A stretch of 64,000 nucleotides of DNA from Hondaea fermentalgiana (lineage: Eukaryota; Sar; Bigyra; Thraustochytrida; Thraustochytriidae), in the NCBI GenBank assembly GCA_014084085.1, contig NPFB01000012.1, positions 882,600 to 946,599 on the forward strand, read 5' to 3'. Both the position numbers and the translations under genes were made by a program. Below, one piece after another: positions 1 to 9,023 of the stretch. A model generated the notes under the pieces. It was not told where the DNA came from, made no database searches, and was given only the letters and a program-made list of their open reading frames with translations. How positions within the stretch are numbered: the first letter of the stretch is position 1; the number at the start of each line of letters is the position of its first letter.

Positions 1-2
1 CA

Positions 3-2060
3 CGAGTTAACCTTTTGCACCAAGCCGTCGAAGAGTACCTGCAAGGCTATGAAAATTTCGCAGCCAACATGGACAATCCCGCAGACCCTGACAACGGAGA
101 CGGTGGTGGTGGTGGGGGCGGTGACGGCGGCGGCGGCGGCGGAGGAGGAGGTGGAGGAGGAGGAGGAGGAGGTAATGGTGGTGGTGGAGGCCATGGCGGA
201 GGCGGCAATCTTCTTCCGACAAGAGTCCAGCGCGGAAATGCGCGCAAGCTCGAGCAAATCAAGAAGGAATATCGACTTAAAAAGCGCGGTATCTCGAGTT
301 GCGGAAAATGCGGAAATCAATCCATGGACCACTACACGCGCACGGTTGAGGGCAAGCCGGGTCCGCGCGGCGGCAAAACGACAGCGATTTTGAACGCAGT
401 AATATGTTCATCCTGTACAGAGGCCTTCGAATTGCCTCGTGGTGCCATTTCGACTGTTGAGCACGAATGCTACCTATGCAAGACCCAAGTCTTGAGCGCT
501 AAGCCCGGGGAGTGGAGTTTCAATGTGTGTCCACGATGTTATCATTGTCCCCCAAAGTCAGGAGATATCGAAGACATGTTGATCCGACGGACCATGACAT
601 GCCGGGATTGCCGCGAAGCGCGTTGCGCACTTTCCGGAGGCGTCGAAGGCGATGACGTGGACGTTTTGCCGTGTCGTCAATGTGGAGGGGGAGGAGGAGG
701 CGATTCTGGTGGGCTACGGCTTGTCAAGTTTCCGGGCGCCATTGGTGAACCTGCAAGCTTTTCGCTGCGATGTAAAAATAAGACGTGCAAACAACGCCTG
801 TACTTTCCTCGCTCCGTCCGCGAGGCGTCGGTTCCAAAAAAGGGAAGCGCAAAATGCCGAGCATGCAATGGCTGCAAGGTAAAACTTCTTTTTAAATCAA
901 GCGCGCTACCCCCAGGCTGGGACAATCCTCTGTACCTGTGTGTATCTCCAAGTTGCAGCGACCGTTCGACCGATCTTGATTGCATTATGGATTCGTTCAA
1001 GAGTAGCGGCGGGCCGTCTGCGTTCTCTAACAAGGGACCGCGGAGAGTTCAGGCTGCGCCTCCTCTGCAACAAGCCAATCCTCAGGTTTCCAGCTTTCAG
1101 GGCGGTGGAGCCGAGCAGCGCGAACCCTACGCTCGTCCTATTGCACCGATGAATCGTGTTATTCCTGTTGCAACGGCGCCGCCCCGTGTGGAAGCACCAC
1201 AATTTGGTACTGGAGGTGACGAGCAGAATGTGGTGTGTCCAGGGCACCAACTTCCGGCCGTGGAGCTGACGGTTCGCAAGGAGGGGCCGAATAAGGGACG
1301 CAAGTTTTTCAAGTGTGGACAACGTGGCGAGGAATGCGAATTCTTTCAGTGGTCCGACGACGCTGGAGCGCCCTCCGGTGGTGGTGGCGGTGGTGGCTTT
1401 GGTGGCGGCGGCGGCTTTGGTAGCGGTGGCGGTGGTGGTGGCCCGGCTGCCGGTGCAACATGTTACTCGTGTGGCCAGCCAGGTCATTTCTCAAGCAGTT
1501 GCCCTCAAAAGAGCACTAGCGGCGCAAATAACTTTCGTGGAGGACTTCAGATGGATAGCGGAACGAATAGTTTTGGCGGTGGCGGAGGTCCAAGTGCCAG
1601 CGCAACATGTTATTCGTGTGGACAAGTGGGACACTTTTCGAGTAGCTGCCCACAAAGAGGATCGACGAGCAGTCATGCACAGAACAATTTTGGGCATGGC
1701 AACGGCGGTACCATCGGCGGCGGCGGCGGCGGCGGCGGAGGAGGAGGAGGAGGATTAACTTGCTTTTCATGTGGGCAAGAGGGCCATTTCTCCAACAACT
1801 GTCCTCAAAAAGGTGGCAACGGCGGCGCTATGGGTAATAATTTTGGTGGTGGCGGTGGCGGTAGCAGCAACAGCAGATCGAGCAGGTCGACAGGAAGGGG
1901 CAAGCGTGGCCGCGGTAGCAGTAGTAGCGGCGGTGGGTCCAAAAAGTCGCGTCAAACGGGACCGAAGGGTTGGAAGCGCAGCAAAGCTCGCGTCTGCCCG
2001 GATTGCGGCCTCCCTCTTGAGCCGCGTAAGCGAATCTGCAGGAATTGTAATCCCAACTAA
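3..2060 (+). CDS. TOP3A: DNA topoisomerase III alpha, C-terminal part (5' end outside window)
   Basis: The frame is open from base 3 with no credible start, so the catalytic core lies upstream. About 685 residues are visible. The first ~20 (LLHQAVEEYLQGYENF) look like the end of the topoisomerase core. A glycine linker follows, then several CxxC zinc fingers (residues ~100-285), a GRF zinc finger at ~411-451 (KEGPNKGRKFFKC, then FFQW), three CCHC zinc knuckles of the form CYSCGQxGHFSSxCP at about 486, 535 and 586, and a last double CxxC motif at the C-terminus. GRF plus CCHC knuckles after a type IA core is the TOP3A arrangement. With RMI proteins and a RecQ helicase, TOP3A dissolves double Holliday junctions; the zinc modules bind single-stranded DNA. 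The poly-Gly linkers are unusually long. The stop lies 57 bp from the convergent neighbour. Confidence 0.85.
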   Translation, partial: RVNLLHQAVEEYLQGYENFAANMDNPADPDNGDGGGGGGGDGGGGGGGGGGGGGGGGNGGGGGHGGGGNLLPTRVQRGNARKLEQIKKEYRLKKRGISSCGKCGNQSMDHYTRTVEGKPGPRGGKTTAILNAVICSSCTEAFELPRGAISTVEHECYLCKTQVLSAKPGEWSFNVCPRCYHCPPKSGDIEDMLIRRTMTCRDCREARCALSGGVEGDDVDVLPCRQCGGGGGGDSGGLRLVKFPGAIGEPASFSLRCKNKTCKQRLYFPRSVREASVPKKGSAKCRACNGCKVKLLFKSSALPPGWDNPLYLCVSPSCSDRSTDLDCIMDSFKSSGGPSAFSNKGPRRVQAAPPLQQANPQVSSFQGGGAEQREPYARPIAPMNRVIPVATAPPRVEAPQFGTGGDEQNVVCPGHQLPAVELTVRKEGPNKGRKFFKCGQRGEECEFFQWSDDAGAPSGGGGGGGFGGGGGFGSGGGGGGPAAGATCYSCGQPGHFSSSCPQKSTSGANNFRGGLQMDSGTNSFGGGGGPSASATCYSCGQVGHFSSSCPQRGSTSSHAQNNFGHGNGGTIGGGGGGGGGGGGGLTCFSCGQEGHFSNNCPQKGGNGGAMGNNFGGGGGGSSNSRSSRSTGRGKRGRGSSSSGGGSKKSRQTGPKGWKRSKARVCPDCGLPLEPRKRICRNCNPN

Positions 2061-2117
2061 TGATAGTGTTCGTCAATTTTTACCAGTCGTATACTCGGTC
2101 GTACTCTTTTTTAAAAG

Positions 2118-2609
2118 TTACTTCTTGTCGTCTTGGTTTCGTGTCATGAAGAGGTCGGAGATGAGAAATGAGGGCATGATGGTGCAGATTGCGAGCAGGC
2201 CATACATTTTCGGCGATGGATTCACCGCAACGCTCAATTCACGCGCAAAAAAGCCAATTTCCATCAGGTGGATGGCAAGCGTAAGTTTCTTGATTTGGCG
2301 GTCGGCCTTGGGTCCTACGCAGGACCACCTCGAGTACGCCAAAATGAGTGTAAAGAGCGTCCAAAGGCGGCGGTACGAGAGATCATGCGCAAGGTTCGGG
2401 GAGAGCATGGGCTGCAGCTCCGTGTTCTTGGTGTTGCCGCCCACCAGGCGTCTGTATGGTGTCGCCGTGCAAGTCTCCACCGTTGTTAGTTTTGAGGACC
2501 ACCTCGATCGACATGTGTGAGTCAAGTTCGCTCCGAAAACTTACACGGCCTGCAAAACTTCGAACGCGGCGCCGAGGGTAAGCGCACGGTCAAAGTGCGC
2601 GCCAGGCAT
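2118..2609 (-). CDS. Small multi-pass membrane protein, possibly Erg28-like (two exons)
   Basis: Model: exon 1 = 2545-2609, exon 2 = 2118-2502, with a 42-nt intron at 2503-2544 (donor GTAAGT, acceptor GATCGAG). Splicing restores one 149-residue frame; without it the downstream frame has no ATG. The ATG (MPGAHFDRAL) sits 120 bp from the divergent ATG at 2730. The protein has about four hydrophobic helices; a segment LSYRRLWTLFTLILAYSR followed by a helix with IHLMEIGFF resembles the LSARTFGTWTF and HFGSE regions of Erg28, the ER scaffold for sterol C-4 demethylation. The similarity is weak and by eye. It could equally be an unrelated small ER protein. The intron is very short, so the junction should be treated as a prediction. 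Confidence 0.45.
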
Positions 2610-2729
2610 TGTGGCGTTGCTCGGGGCAGCGGCGCGGCGTCGTGGCAGCAGTAGCAGCAGCAGTCCTTTCCTGGGCCCGAGCAAGAGTCTTGGTCTATTT
2701 CGCAAAGAGAGAGAGAGAGAGAGCAGAAA
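2610..2729. promoter_or_regulatory. Bidirectional promoter region of a head-to-head gene pair
   Basis: Only 120 bp separate two divergent start codons. The interval carries GA-rich and CAG-rich tracts and no obvious TATA box. The role is inferred from gene geometry alone. Confidence 0.4.
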
Positions 2730-3260
2730 ATGGAGTTTGCGCATGATCTCGTCGCGCTCGTGCCGTCCAGAGCGCGCATCGTCACAAAGCACCTTGGCCA
2801 AAGCATCTTTCTGAGTCTCAGCTTTGGATTGACTTCCGGGTGGATCGGCGCGAACCTTTTCTCGGCCACGGTCGGGCCTCTGGGCCCGTATCTCTTGGGC
2901 TCTTGCGTTGGATTCGGGCTGTCCACATACATCTTGTGGAACACGGAACGAGATGCGGCTGTTCAGTATGCACAGCTCTATCCTGAGGTACTACGGCACC
3001 GCTTGATGGCCTCCTTCGTGGGAATGAAGTTGCCCAAGGAGCTGGAGAATCTCGGGCAACCTGAATTCAATCCCAGGACTTTGAGCCTTGGTCCAATGAC
3101 TTGGCTCATCTTGTCGGTGAATACGGCAGCATCAGAGATTGAGGAGATTGAAAAACGTGTTGCGCAAAATGCAATGAACCACTGTGCAAAGCGCGTCATT
3201 TCTAGTCATCAAGAAACGTCAATGCAACAGCAACACTTCACGCGAAGCACACGCAAATGA
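2730..3260 (+). CDS. Small membrane protein of unknown function
   Basis: A 176-residue frame whose ATG has a good context (aaaATGg). Two hydrophobic segments lie at about residues 25-42 and 48-66, the second ending in TYILWNTERD, followed by a soluble helical tail rich in charged residues and ending in a Gln/Ser/Thr tract. No family is recognised. The stretch AAVQYAQLYPEVLRHRLM after the second helix looks like an amphipathic helix. The gene is divergent from the Erg28-like gene, so the two may share a promoter. Codon use and the absence of a competing frame support a real gene. Confidence 0.6.
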   Translation: MEFAHDLVALVPSRARIVTKHLGQSIFLSLSFGLTSGWIGANLFSATVGPLGPYLLGSCVGFGLSTYILWNTERDAAVQYAQLYPEVLRHRLMASFVGMKLPKELENLGQPEFNPRTLSLGPMTWLILSVNTAASEIEEIEKRVAQNAMNHCAKRVISSHQETSMQQQHFTRSTRK

Positions 3261-3485
3261 GCAGCTGCAACAGTAGCAGCAAAAGAGAAGTTTTTTTATG
3301 AAGAAATAGGTGAATCCAGTTGCTTAAATTATACAAAACACATGTAGAGATTAGCTTCGAGGCCCGCTCTTATTCTAGAAAAAATAAAGAACAAAAGAGG
3401 TTCTTCTTTCTCTGCCAACTGACCCGCTGACCGGCAGGTCGGTCAGTCAGTCAGTCGGTTGGCTTGCTCTTGCGCCGGCCACTTT

Positions 3486-4223
3486 CTAGAGACTGAGCCC
3501 GGCGACAAGGCGCTGGAACTGAGCGTCAAGGTTTGACAGGGTTTGGCGCGCTTGAGCAACCTGCTGTGTCGCTGCTCGAGCGTCTGTAGAAAGATCATGA
3601 TACGGTCGGTGCAAGTCGCGGAGTTCTTTCTGACGTTGCAGCGCCCGATCAAGGCGTGCTCGCTTTTCAAGAATGGCCTGGTGACTGATACGCTCCAAGT
3701 CCACGTTTTGCAGGGCAGCAAGAGCCTCTCTTCTCTGCTGCGCGTACTCTGAGCGTTTAACGCGAAAGCTCTCGACCTCTTGATTCAGAGTCGCCACGTT
3801 TTCATTCCGCGCAGCCGTTTCGGCCTCGAGGTCCGCGAGCTGCGTTTGAAGCTGCCTTCGCCAGACGCCAACGCGCGCCACCTTTTCCTGAATGTCGGTA
3901 TGCTTTGCGCGCGCCGCGTCAAGCTGCGCTCGCGCATCTTGGTCACGCGTGGACGCCGCTGCCCACGCACTCGCGATGGCCGCGTCGCTCCCGGCATCGG
4001 TTGCCGCGAGGCCTAGTTTTGCGAGGCAACTCGCAAGTCTGACCGCGACATCGTCCTGAGTCTCTTCTTTGCCCTCGCGTTCATCTCCAGTAGAGTTAAG
4101 CTCTTGCGGCCCTCCGTGCGCTCCATTCCCAGGCCACGCATCGAGCTCCTCCTGCTGCTGTTGCTGCTGCTCCTGCTGCTGTTGCTGCTGCTCCTGCTGC
4201 AGCTGCTTCTCGCCGCGGCCCAT
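3486..4223 (-). CDS. Coiled-coil protein, possibly augmin subunit HAUS1-like
   Basis: 245 residues. The N-terminus is polyglutamine (CAG tract at about 4145-4205), then an acidic linker, then continuous heptad-like helix from about residue 85 to the end. The C-terminus (LHRPYHDLSTDARAATQQVA, then LSNLDAQFQRLV) resembles the end of HAUS1, where a conserved tyrosine plus a short DLP-type motif precedes a final coiled coil. HAUS1 belongs to the augmin complex that nucleates branching microtubules. The resemblance rests on a short motif, so a generic coiled-coil protein remains possible. The start is the first Met of the frame, before the poly-Q tract, which is probably length-polymorphic. Confidence 0.45.
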   Translation of the reverse strand: MGRGEKQLQQEQQQQQQEQQQQQQEELDAWPGNGAHGGPQELNSTGDEREGKEETQDDVAVRLASCLAKLGLAATDAGSDAAIASAWAAASTRDQDARAQLDAARAKHTDIQEKVARVGVWRRQLQTQLADLEAETAARNENVATLNQEVESFRVKRSEYAQQRREALAALQNVDLERISHQAILEKRARLDRALQRQKELRDLHRPYHDLSTDARAATQQVAQARQTLSNLDAQFQRLVAGLSL

Positions 4224-5501
4224 CGTGCTCGCTTCGCATCCGTTTCTGCCTGCCTGGTCTTGTCTCGCTTTTCATTTTTGCGTTTTGCACTAGAACTACT
4301 AGAACAGCTGTCACAATTAATTTTAAAAATAGGCCCATACGCTTTTTGGGGGGGAGGGGGGGGGGAGGCCAACACGGTGCTGAGATTCTCCACCACTGCC
4401 ACGAGCAGCGGCAGCGGGACGTGACACCTGCCAGCTGCATTGCAGATGGATGGTGGGTTAAATTTGATCTTCGTCGCTGCACTGACAGCCTACTGCGATG
4501 ATCCCACCTTGAGCCTTTACTCTCGCTGGCAAATTACTTGATGTCGAGTTTGTGGAGCCGGCCCACCATGACAGCAAGCCGGCCGCCGTGGAGAGTCAGC
4601 CTTTGGCGGTGGTCGGATGGGTTGGCTGGCCCCCAAGGGAGTGTCTTTTCGTTCCCTTCTCACCACCGACAGTGAGTCAGGCTCTCATGTCGTGACATGA
4701 ACACCCTTCGACCGCAGCGGTGGCGGCGGCGGTGGTGGCGGCAGCTGGAATTTGTTACGAGCACGCAAGCTCGCGTTCACCCTCCCCCGTCCCCACTCTC
4801 GACCTCGCCTCGCCTGCTCTGCTCTGCTCTGCTCTGCTCTGCTCTCCCGCGCTGGGCTCCTCCGCGTCGGCGCGTGGTCGCCCTCCCTCCCTCCCTCCCA
4901 CGAGCACGCCGGGCGCGCGCGAGGGCGGGCGAGTCCCACTCGGCTCCCGCGCCGCGGCCGCGCTCTACCGGTCAAAAGCAGAACCTCTGGAACCGGCACG
5001 GAGGCGCGAAGGCGAACGCGGAGGCCCCGGAGCTCGGCGCGCAGACCGAAAGCGCGCGCAGACGGCAGGCAGTCCGCGTCGCTCGCGAGGCTGGCGGCGC
5101 TCGCGCGGCGCGCGGCCGGCGGCAGCGAGGGAAAGGCCGCCGCGAGGNNNNNNNNNNNNNNNNNNNNNNNNNNNNNNNNNNNNNNNNNNNNNNNNNNNNN
5201 NNNNNNNNNNNNNNNNNNNNNNNNNNNNNNNNNNNNNNNNNNNNNNNCCCGCCGGCGAGGCCCGTGGACGCCCGACGGGGCGCGGCGACGAAGAGCGCCT
5301 CGCCTCGCCTCGCCACGCGCGCGGGCGTGGATGCTGAGACCTGTGCGCGGACCGGCCACGCCGGACGGCGCCTCTGCGGCGGCGATCTCGTCTGGGACGG
5401 CGAAAGTGAAGACCCCGAAGCGAGGACCCGGAGCGTCAGGCTCAGCAGCGGCTTCCGCGACATCGGATCTCATAACAGGCTGGCGAGCGATTTTGGCTAA
5501 A
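4224..5501. other. Divergent intergenic region with CTCTG microsatellite
   Basis: Spacer between the coiled-coil gene (minus) and the O-fucosyltransferase (plus). It holds a poly-G/GA tract near 4350-4370, a (CTCTG)n tract at about 4817-4846, CCCT repeats near 4882-4900, and a 100-N gap. Long frames exist here only because GC-rich sequence lacks stops; none looks like a protein. It presumably contains both promoters and the 5' leader of the transferase. Confidence 0.6.
5148..5247. other. Assembly gap (100 N)
   Basis: Exactly 100 N within a very GC-rich stretch upstream of the O-fucosyltransferase; the round size suggests a placeholder of unknown true length. Confidence 0.95.
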
Positions 5502-7172
5502 ATGAGTCGCAAAGGTCTGCTCCTCGGCATCTGCGCCTTTTGCCTGACAATGACGTGGCGTGCGTGGCTTTTGGGTGGCGCGCTCTCAGACGCACTCAAC
5601 AAGGACAACGAGTTGCCAGGCCTCGAGAGCGCTTATGATCCTGCCAACACAGGAGGCCTGAGGAGCAGCAATCTTCGTTATCCTGTCGACGAGACCCATA
5701 AACTGACCATGGGACATCATAGAGATGATGATGGAGAAGATGACTTGAGAGAAGAGGACGACGATGAACCAGGATTCGAAGAAGAAAGGGATGAAGAAGA
5801 CGGGGAAGATCTCGAAGCGGGGGCATCGCCGGACCTCACAGAGGACTTTCTCCTTCCCGCGCAACAGAAACTGTCTGTGCTAGTGACGAAAAATTCAATT
5901 GAGCGCCTGGGAGAGCGAGAGGCGCTCGCCAAGGCAAAGATGCAGAATCACAATGATTTCGTGACCATGTGGTCGTCCAAGAGTGAACCCGCCGCCAAAC
6001 CAGTCAAGAATCTCGCCATAGAGCGTCATTTCACGCACGCATCCTGGTACAAACCAGGAGAAAAGTACTTTGTGTACCAGCCATCGGGCGGAATGAGCAA
6101 CCAACGTATTATTCTCGAGCAGGCTCTTTTGGTGGCCAAAGCGCTTGGGCGCACTCTTGTGGTTCCACCTGTTTGCCCGCACACGAGCATGTTTTGGAAC
6201 TACAATAAAGTAACCTGGGAGCGCACCGTGCAAGCTTTTCACGTCTTTGATGAAGTGCGCATGAATAAGGCCGTGCGAACCTTGGGGCTGCGGCACATTA
6301 TCTTGCGGCGTTTCGTCGAATTTAACGAGAAGCGAGAATTTCCCAAGTGGCACCGCGTAGAGCTTCCGTACAAGAATTCTGAACGCGATGCACCGTACAC
6401 GACCCAGGACCTGCAACGACTATACGGCGATGACCCGAGCGAGGTCCTGTTCTTTGCCAAGTACTCCATGTGGAAGCGTTTTAATTTCACGGACGATGAG
6501 GCTGAATACGCGCAGAGTCACGTACAGCTGGCTCCCGACTTTCGAATGGTGGCCCGCCTCGCCACAGAGGGCCTCTTTGGCACGCAACCTTTTAACTCTG
6601 TACATGTGCGTTTCCAAGACCGCGACTCGGCGTTGCTCACGGACAAGCTCGGCCCTGCTACCAGCTTTGTGAAGCGACTACTAAAGTACAACGCAACAGA
6701 GATCTCCCCGCGCCTCTACATTGCCACGCAGCCATCGCGCGCGGCCTCAACGTACTTTGAGCACTTTCGAAAGGCTGGCTTCGAATTGTATTTTAGTCGC
6801 GCTCTGGCCGAAGTTCCTGCCGTGGGGCGATTCCTCTCGCAATTCCCTCAAAATGACATTCAAATGAGTCTGCTGGGCATTTTGGAACAGCTCATCTGTG
6901 CCCGTTCGTCTCTCTATTTGGGGACTGGGTTCTCTACATTTTCCCGTTACATCCGCATTAAGCGGATCAACCCCGTCCTCTTTTACGACATGTCTTTGCT
7001 GCCGATGCGCTATCAGGAAGACGTGGAGTTTCTTCAGAATTCGCAGACTGCGGACATCGCGCGTGCTTTGCAAAAAGTAAAGGTAAGGAACCTGGCCGCA
7101 GACCATGAGCTCGCTCTCTTGACGCGGGAAGTCAGTTGTTCCCGCGAGGTAGTCTCCCTCGTCCCCTGTTAG
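5502..7172 (+). CDS. O-fucosyltransferase family glycosyltransferase, type II membrane protein
   Basis: 556 residues from the ATG at 5502. This start is chosen because a hydrophobic signal-anchor (residues ~4-28, KGLLLGICAFCLTMTWRAWL) follows at once, as in Golgi glycosyltransferases. The frame is open further upstream through the N gap, but that part is low-complexity. A strongly acidic stem spans ~70-108. The catalytic part shows the family's three signatures: QPSGGMSNQRIILEQALLVA at ~192 (GDP-fucose-site glycine loop), HVRFQDRDS at ~368 (HxRxxD type) and GTGFSTFSRYI at ~473. It most resembles the plant-type O-FucT/DUF246 group rather than metazoan POFUT1. Expected role: fucose transfer from GDP-fucose to proteins or glycans in the ER/Golgi lumen. 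The acceptor is unknown. It is intronless and complete at its 3' end. Confidence 0.8.
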   Translation: MSRKGLLLGICAFCLTMTWRAWLLGGALSDALNKDNELPGLESAYDPANTGGLRSSNLRYPVDETHKLTMGHHRDDDGEDDLREEDDDEPGFEEERDEEDGEDLEAGASPDLTEDFLLPAQQKLSVLVTKNSIERLGEREALAKAKMQNHNDFVTMWSSKSEPAAKPVKNLAIERHFTHASWYKPGEKYFVYQPSGGMSNQRIILEQALLVAKALGRTLVVPPVCPHTSMFWNYNKVTWERTVQAFHVFDEVRMNKAVRTLGLRHIILRRFVEFNEKREFPKWHRVELPYKNSERDAPYTTQDLQRLYGDDPSEVLFFAKYSMWKRFNFTDDEAEYAQSHVQLAPDFRMVARLATEGLFGTQPFNSVHVRFQDRDSALLTDKLGPATSFVKRLLKYNATEISPRLYIATQPSRAASTYFEHFRKAGFELYFSRALAEVPAVGRFLSQFPQNDIQMSLLGILEQLICARSSLYLGTGFSTFSRYIRIKRINPVLFYDMSLLPMRYQEDVEFLQNSQTADIARALQKVKVRNLAADHELALLTREVSCSREVVSLVPC

Positions 7173-7724
7173 TTTGAGGTGTCGCCTGTTCGTTCATCGG
7201 ACAGTCGCGCTGCATTTATTGTGTTTTTCTGCTCCAGAGGGCCTGCTTGGCGCGGGTCCTGGTGTGCGCGCCATGACATGGATATGACACGAAATTGTAT
7301 GGCCTCCCCTCGAAAAGAAGCTTGATAGATCCTTTATGATTTGATTCGTGTGTATTCATTCACCAGGGTCTGGTGTCCCTTCTTGAGCAAAGATATTCTG
7401 GACCAAACAACGCGCAAGAGAAAAACGGATCCAAAGAGGACAATAAGCCTCGAGAACCTTGCCGAATCGCTGACGTCTCACCTTTCGTTACTCTTTGTCA
7501 GCCAAGCATTCGATCGTCTCTGCTTTTGCGGGCGCAACATCACTTTCTGGTCACCACCAGGAGCATAAAATCACCTAAATCAAGCAATCACCAAAACCGA
7601 GCTTAATTTATTCTTTTCGAAGCTTTTTTGGACTGCTGCGATACGAGATACGACACGATACGATACGATACGATACGATACGATACGATACGATACGATA
7701 CGATACGTACGTGCTGGAGCCAAT
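7173..7724. other. Convergent 3' intergenic region
   Basis: Space between two converging genes, presumably both 3' UTRs. Short frames near 7341-7606 have no protein-like features. It contains the ACGAT repeat listed separately. Confidence 0.6.
7637..7708. repeat. ACGAT pentanucleotide microsatellite
   Basis: About twelve near-perfect copies of the 5-mer cgata/acgat in a row, in the putative 3' UTR of the glycine C-acetyltransferase gene. Direct reading of the sequence. Confidence 0.9.
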
Positions 7725-9023
7725 TCAGTTGATGACTCCGTGCTTCTTGCCAATCTCAATGAAGGCGTCGGCAGCAAAGTTTACATCGTCCTCAGAATGC
7801 GCCGCGGAGATTTGCGTGCGGATGCGTGCCTCGCCGCGAGGCACAACGGGAAAGGAAAAGCCAATGACGTAGACACCCCGTTGCAGCATGTCGTCAGCCA
7901 TCTCGGATGCGAGACGGGCATCGCCAAGCATGACGGGGACAATCGGGTGATCATAATCGCCGCTGAGACGAAAGCCCGCCTTGGTGAGGCGGTCGCGAAA
8001 AAGGTGCGTGTTCTTGCGGACCTTGGCCACGAAAGGATTGTCCGGCTGCGAGAGCATGTCAAAGACCTTGAGTGAGGCACCGACGACGGCCGGGGCCACA
8101 GCATTTGAGAAGAGGTAGGGGCGCGCCTTTTGACGCAAAATGTCTACGACAGGCTGAATCGCTGCGGTGTAGCCGCCAGTGGCGCCACCAAGCGCCTTGC
8201 CAAGCGTGGAGTTGATGATGGCGACAGGACCATGCACGTCGCAGTGCTCGATGGTGCCGCGGCCTGTCTCGCCAAAAAATCCCGTGGCGTGGCACTCATC
8301 GATGAAAACAAGAGCGTCATGCTTTTCCGCAAGATCGCAAATGTCTCGAAGCGGTGCCACATCGCCGTCCATGCTGAAAACACCATCCGTGACAATGAGA
8401 CGCACGCGCGCATCTTTGGCTGCAACAAGCTTTTCTTCGAGATCGACCATGTCCATGTGCTTGTAGCGATGGCGCTGCGCCTTGCAAAGCCGGACGCCAT
8501 CAATGATGGACGCATGATTAAGGCTGTCACTGATGAGTGCGTCTTCGGGCCCAAGAATGGCCTCGAAGAGACCAGCATTGGCATCAAAGCACGAGGGAAA
8601 GAGAATGCAGTCATCCATGTCGTGAAATTTGGCAATCTTGGTCTCGAGCTCCTTGTGAATATCTTGCGTGCCGCAGATGAAGCGAACGGAGCTCATACCG
8701 AACCCATGCGAGTCTAGCGCTTCGTGCGCTGCCTTGACGACTTCAGGATGGTCCGAGAGGCCCAGATAGTTGTTGGCGCAAAAGTTGAGCACCTTGTCCT
8801 CGCGCCCGCTTACGCTTACCTTGCTGTCTTGCGGGCTGGTGATCACGCGCTCCGTCTTGTAGGTGCCGGCCTCGCGCATGCCGTCCATTTCCTCGTTGAG
8901 GCGCGCTTCGAGCGTCTGCAACGCGGCGCGCGACGACGACGCCATGGTGCGGCTTCCGCGGACGACCTGGGCGAGGAGCGAGGTGCGGCTGCCGAGCGAG
9001 ATGCTTGCTGCCAGGGGCTGCAT
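7725..9023 (-). CDS. GCAT: Glycine C-acetyltransferase (2-amino-3-ketobutyrate CoA ligase), mitochondrial
   Basis: 432 residues from the ATG at 9023. This start is preferred because it gives a typical mitochondrial presequence ([20 protein letters not shown], Arg/Ser-rich, no acids); the frame upstream is low-complexity leader. A PLP-dependent alpha-oxoamine synthase: [11 protein letters not shown] near the N-terminus, the [12 protein letters not shown] aspartate/histidine motif, and [14 protein letters not shown] with the Schiff-base lysine at about K276. IKHGVIN-type C-terminus, length as in animal GCAT and bacterial Kbl. It converts 2-amino-3-oxobutyrate plus CoA to glycine and acetyl-CoA, the second step of threonine degradation after threonine dehydrogenase. 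No dehydrogenase gene is adjacent. An in-frame internal Met ([10 protein letters not shown]) could give a non-mitochondrial form. Confidence 0.92.
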   Translation of the reverse strand: MQPLAASISLGSRTSLLAQVVRGSRTMASSSRAALQTLEARLNEEMDGMREAGTYKTERVITSPQDSKVSVSGREDKVLNFCANNYLGLSDHPEVVKAAHEALDSHGFGMSSVRFICGTQDIHKELETKIAKFHDMDDCILFPSCFDANAGLFEAILGPEDALISDSLNHASIIDGVRLCKAQRHRYKHMDMVDLEEKLVAAKDARVRLIVTDGVFSMDGDVAPLRDICDLAEKHDALVFIDECHATGFFGETGRGTIEHCDVHGPVAIINSTLGKALGGATGGYTAAIQPVVDILRQKARPYLFSNAVAPAVVGASLKVFDMLSQPDNPFVAKVRKNTHLFRDRLTKAGFRLSGDYDHPIVPVMLGDARLASEMADDMLQRGVYVIGFSFPVVPRGEARIRTQISAAHSEDDVNFAADAFIEIGKKHGVIN

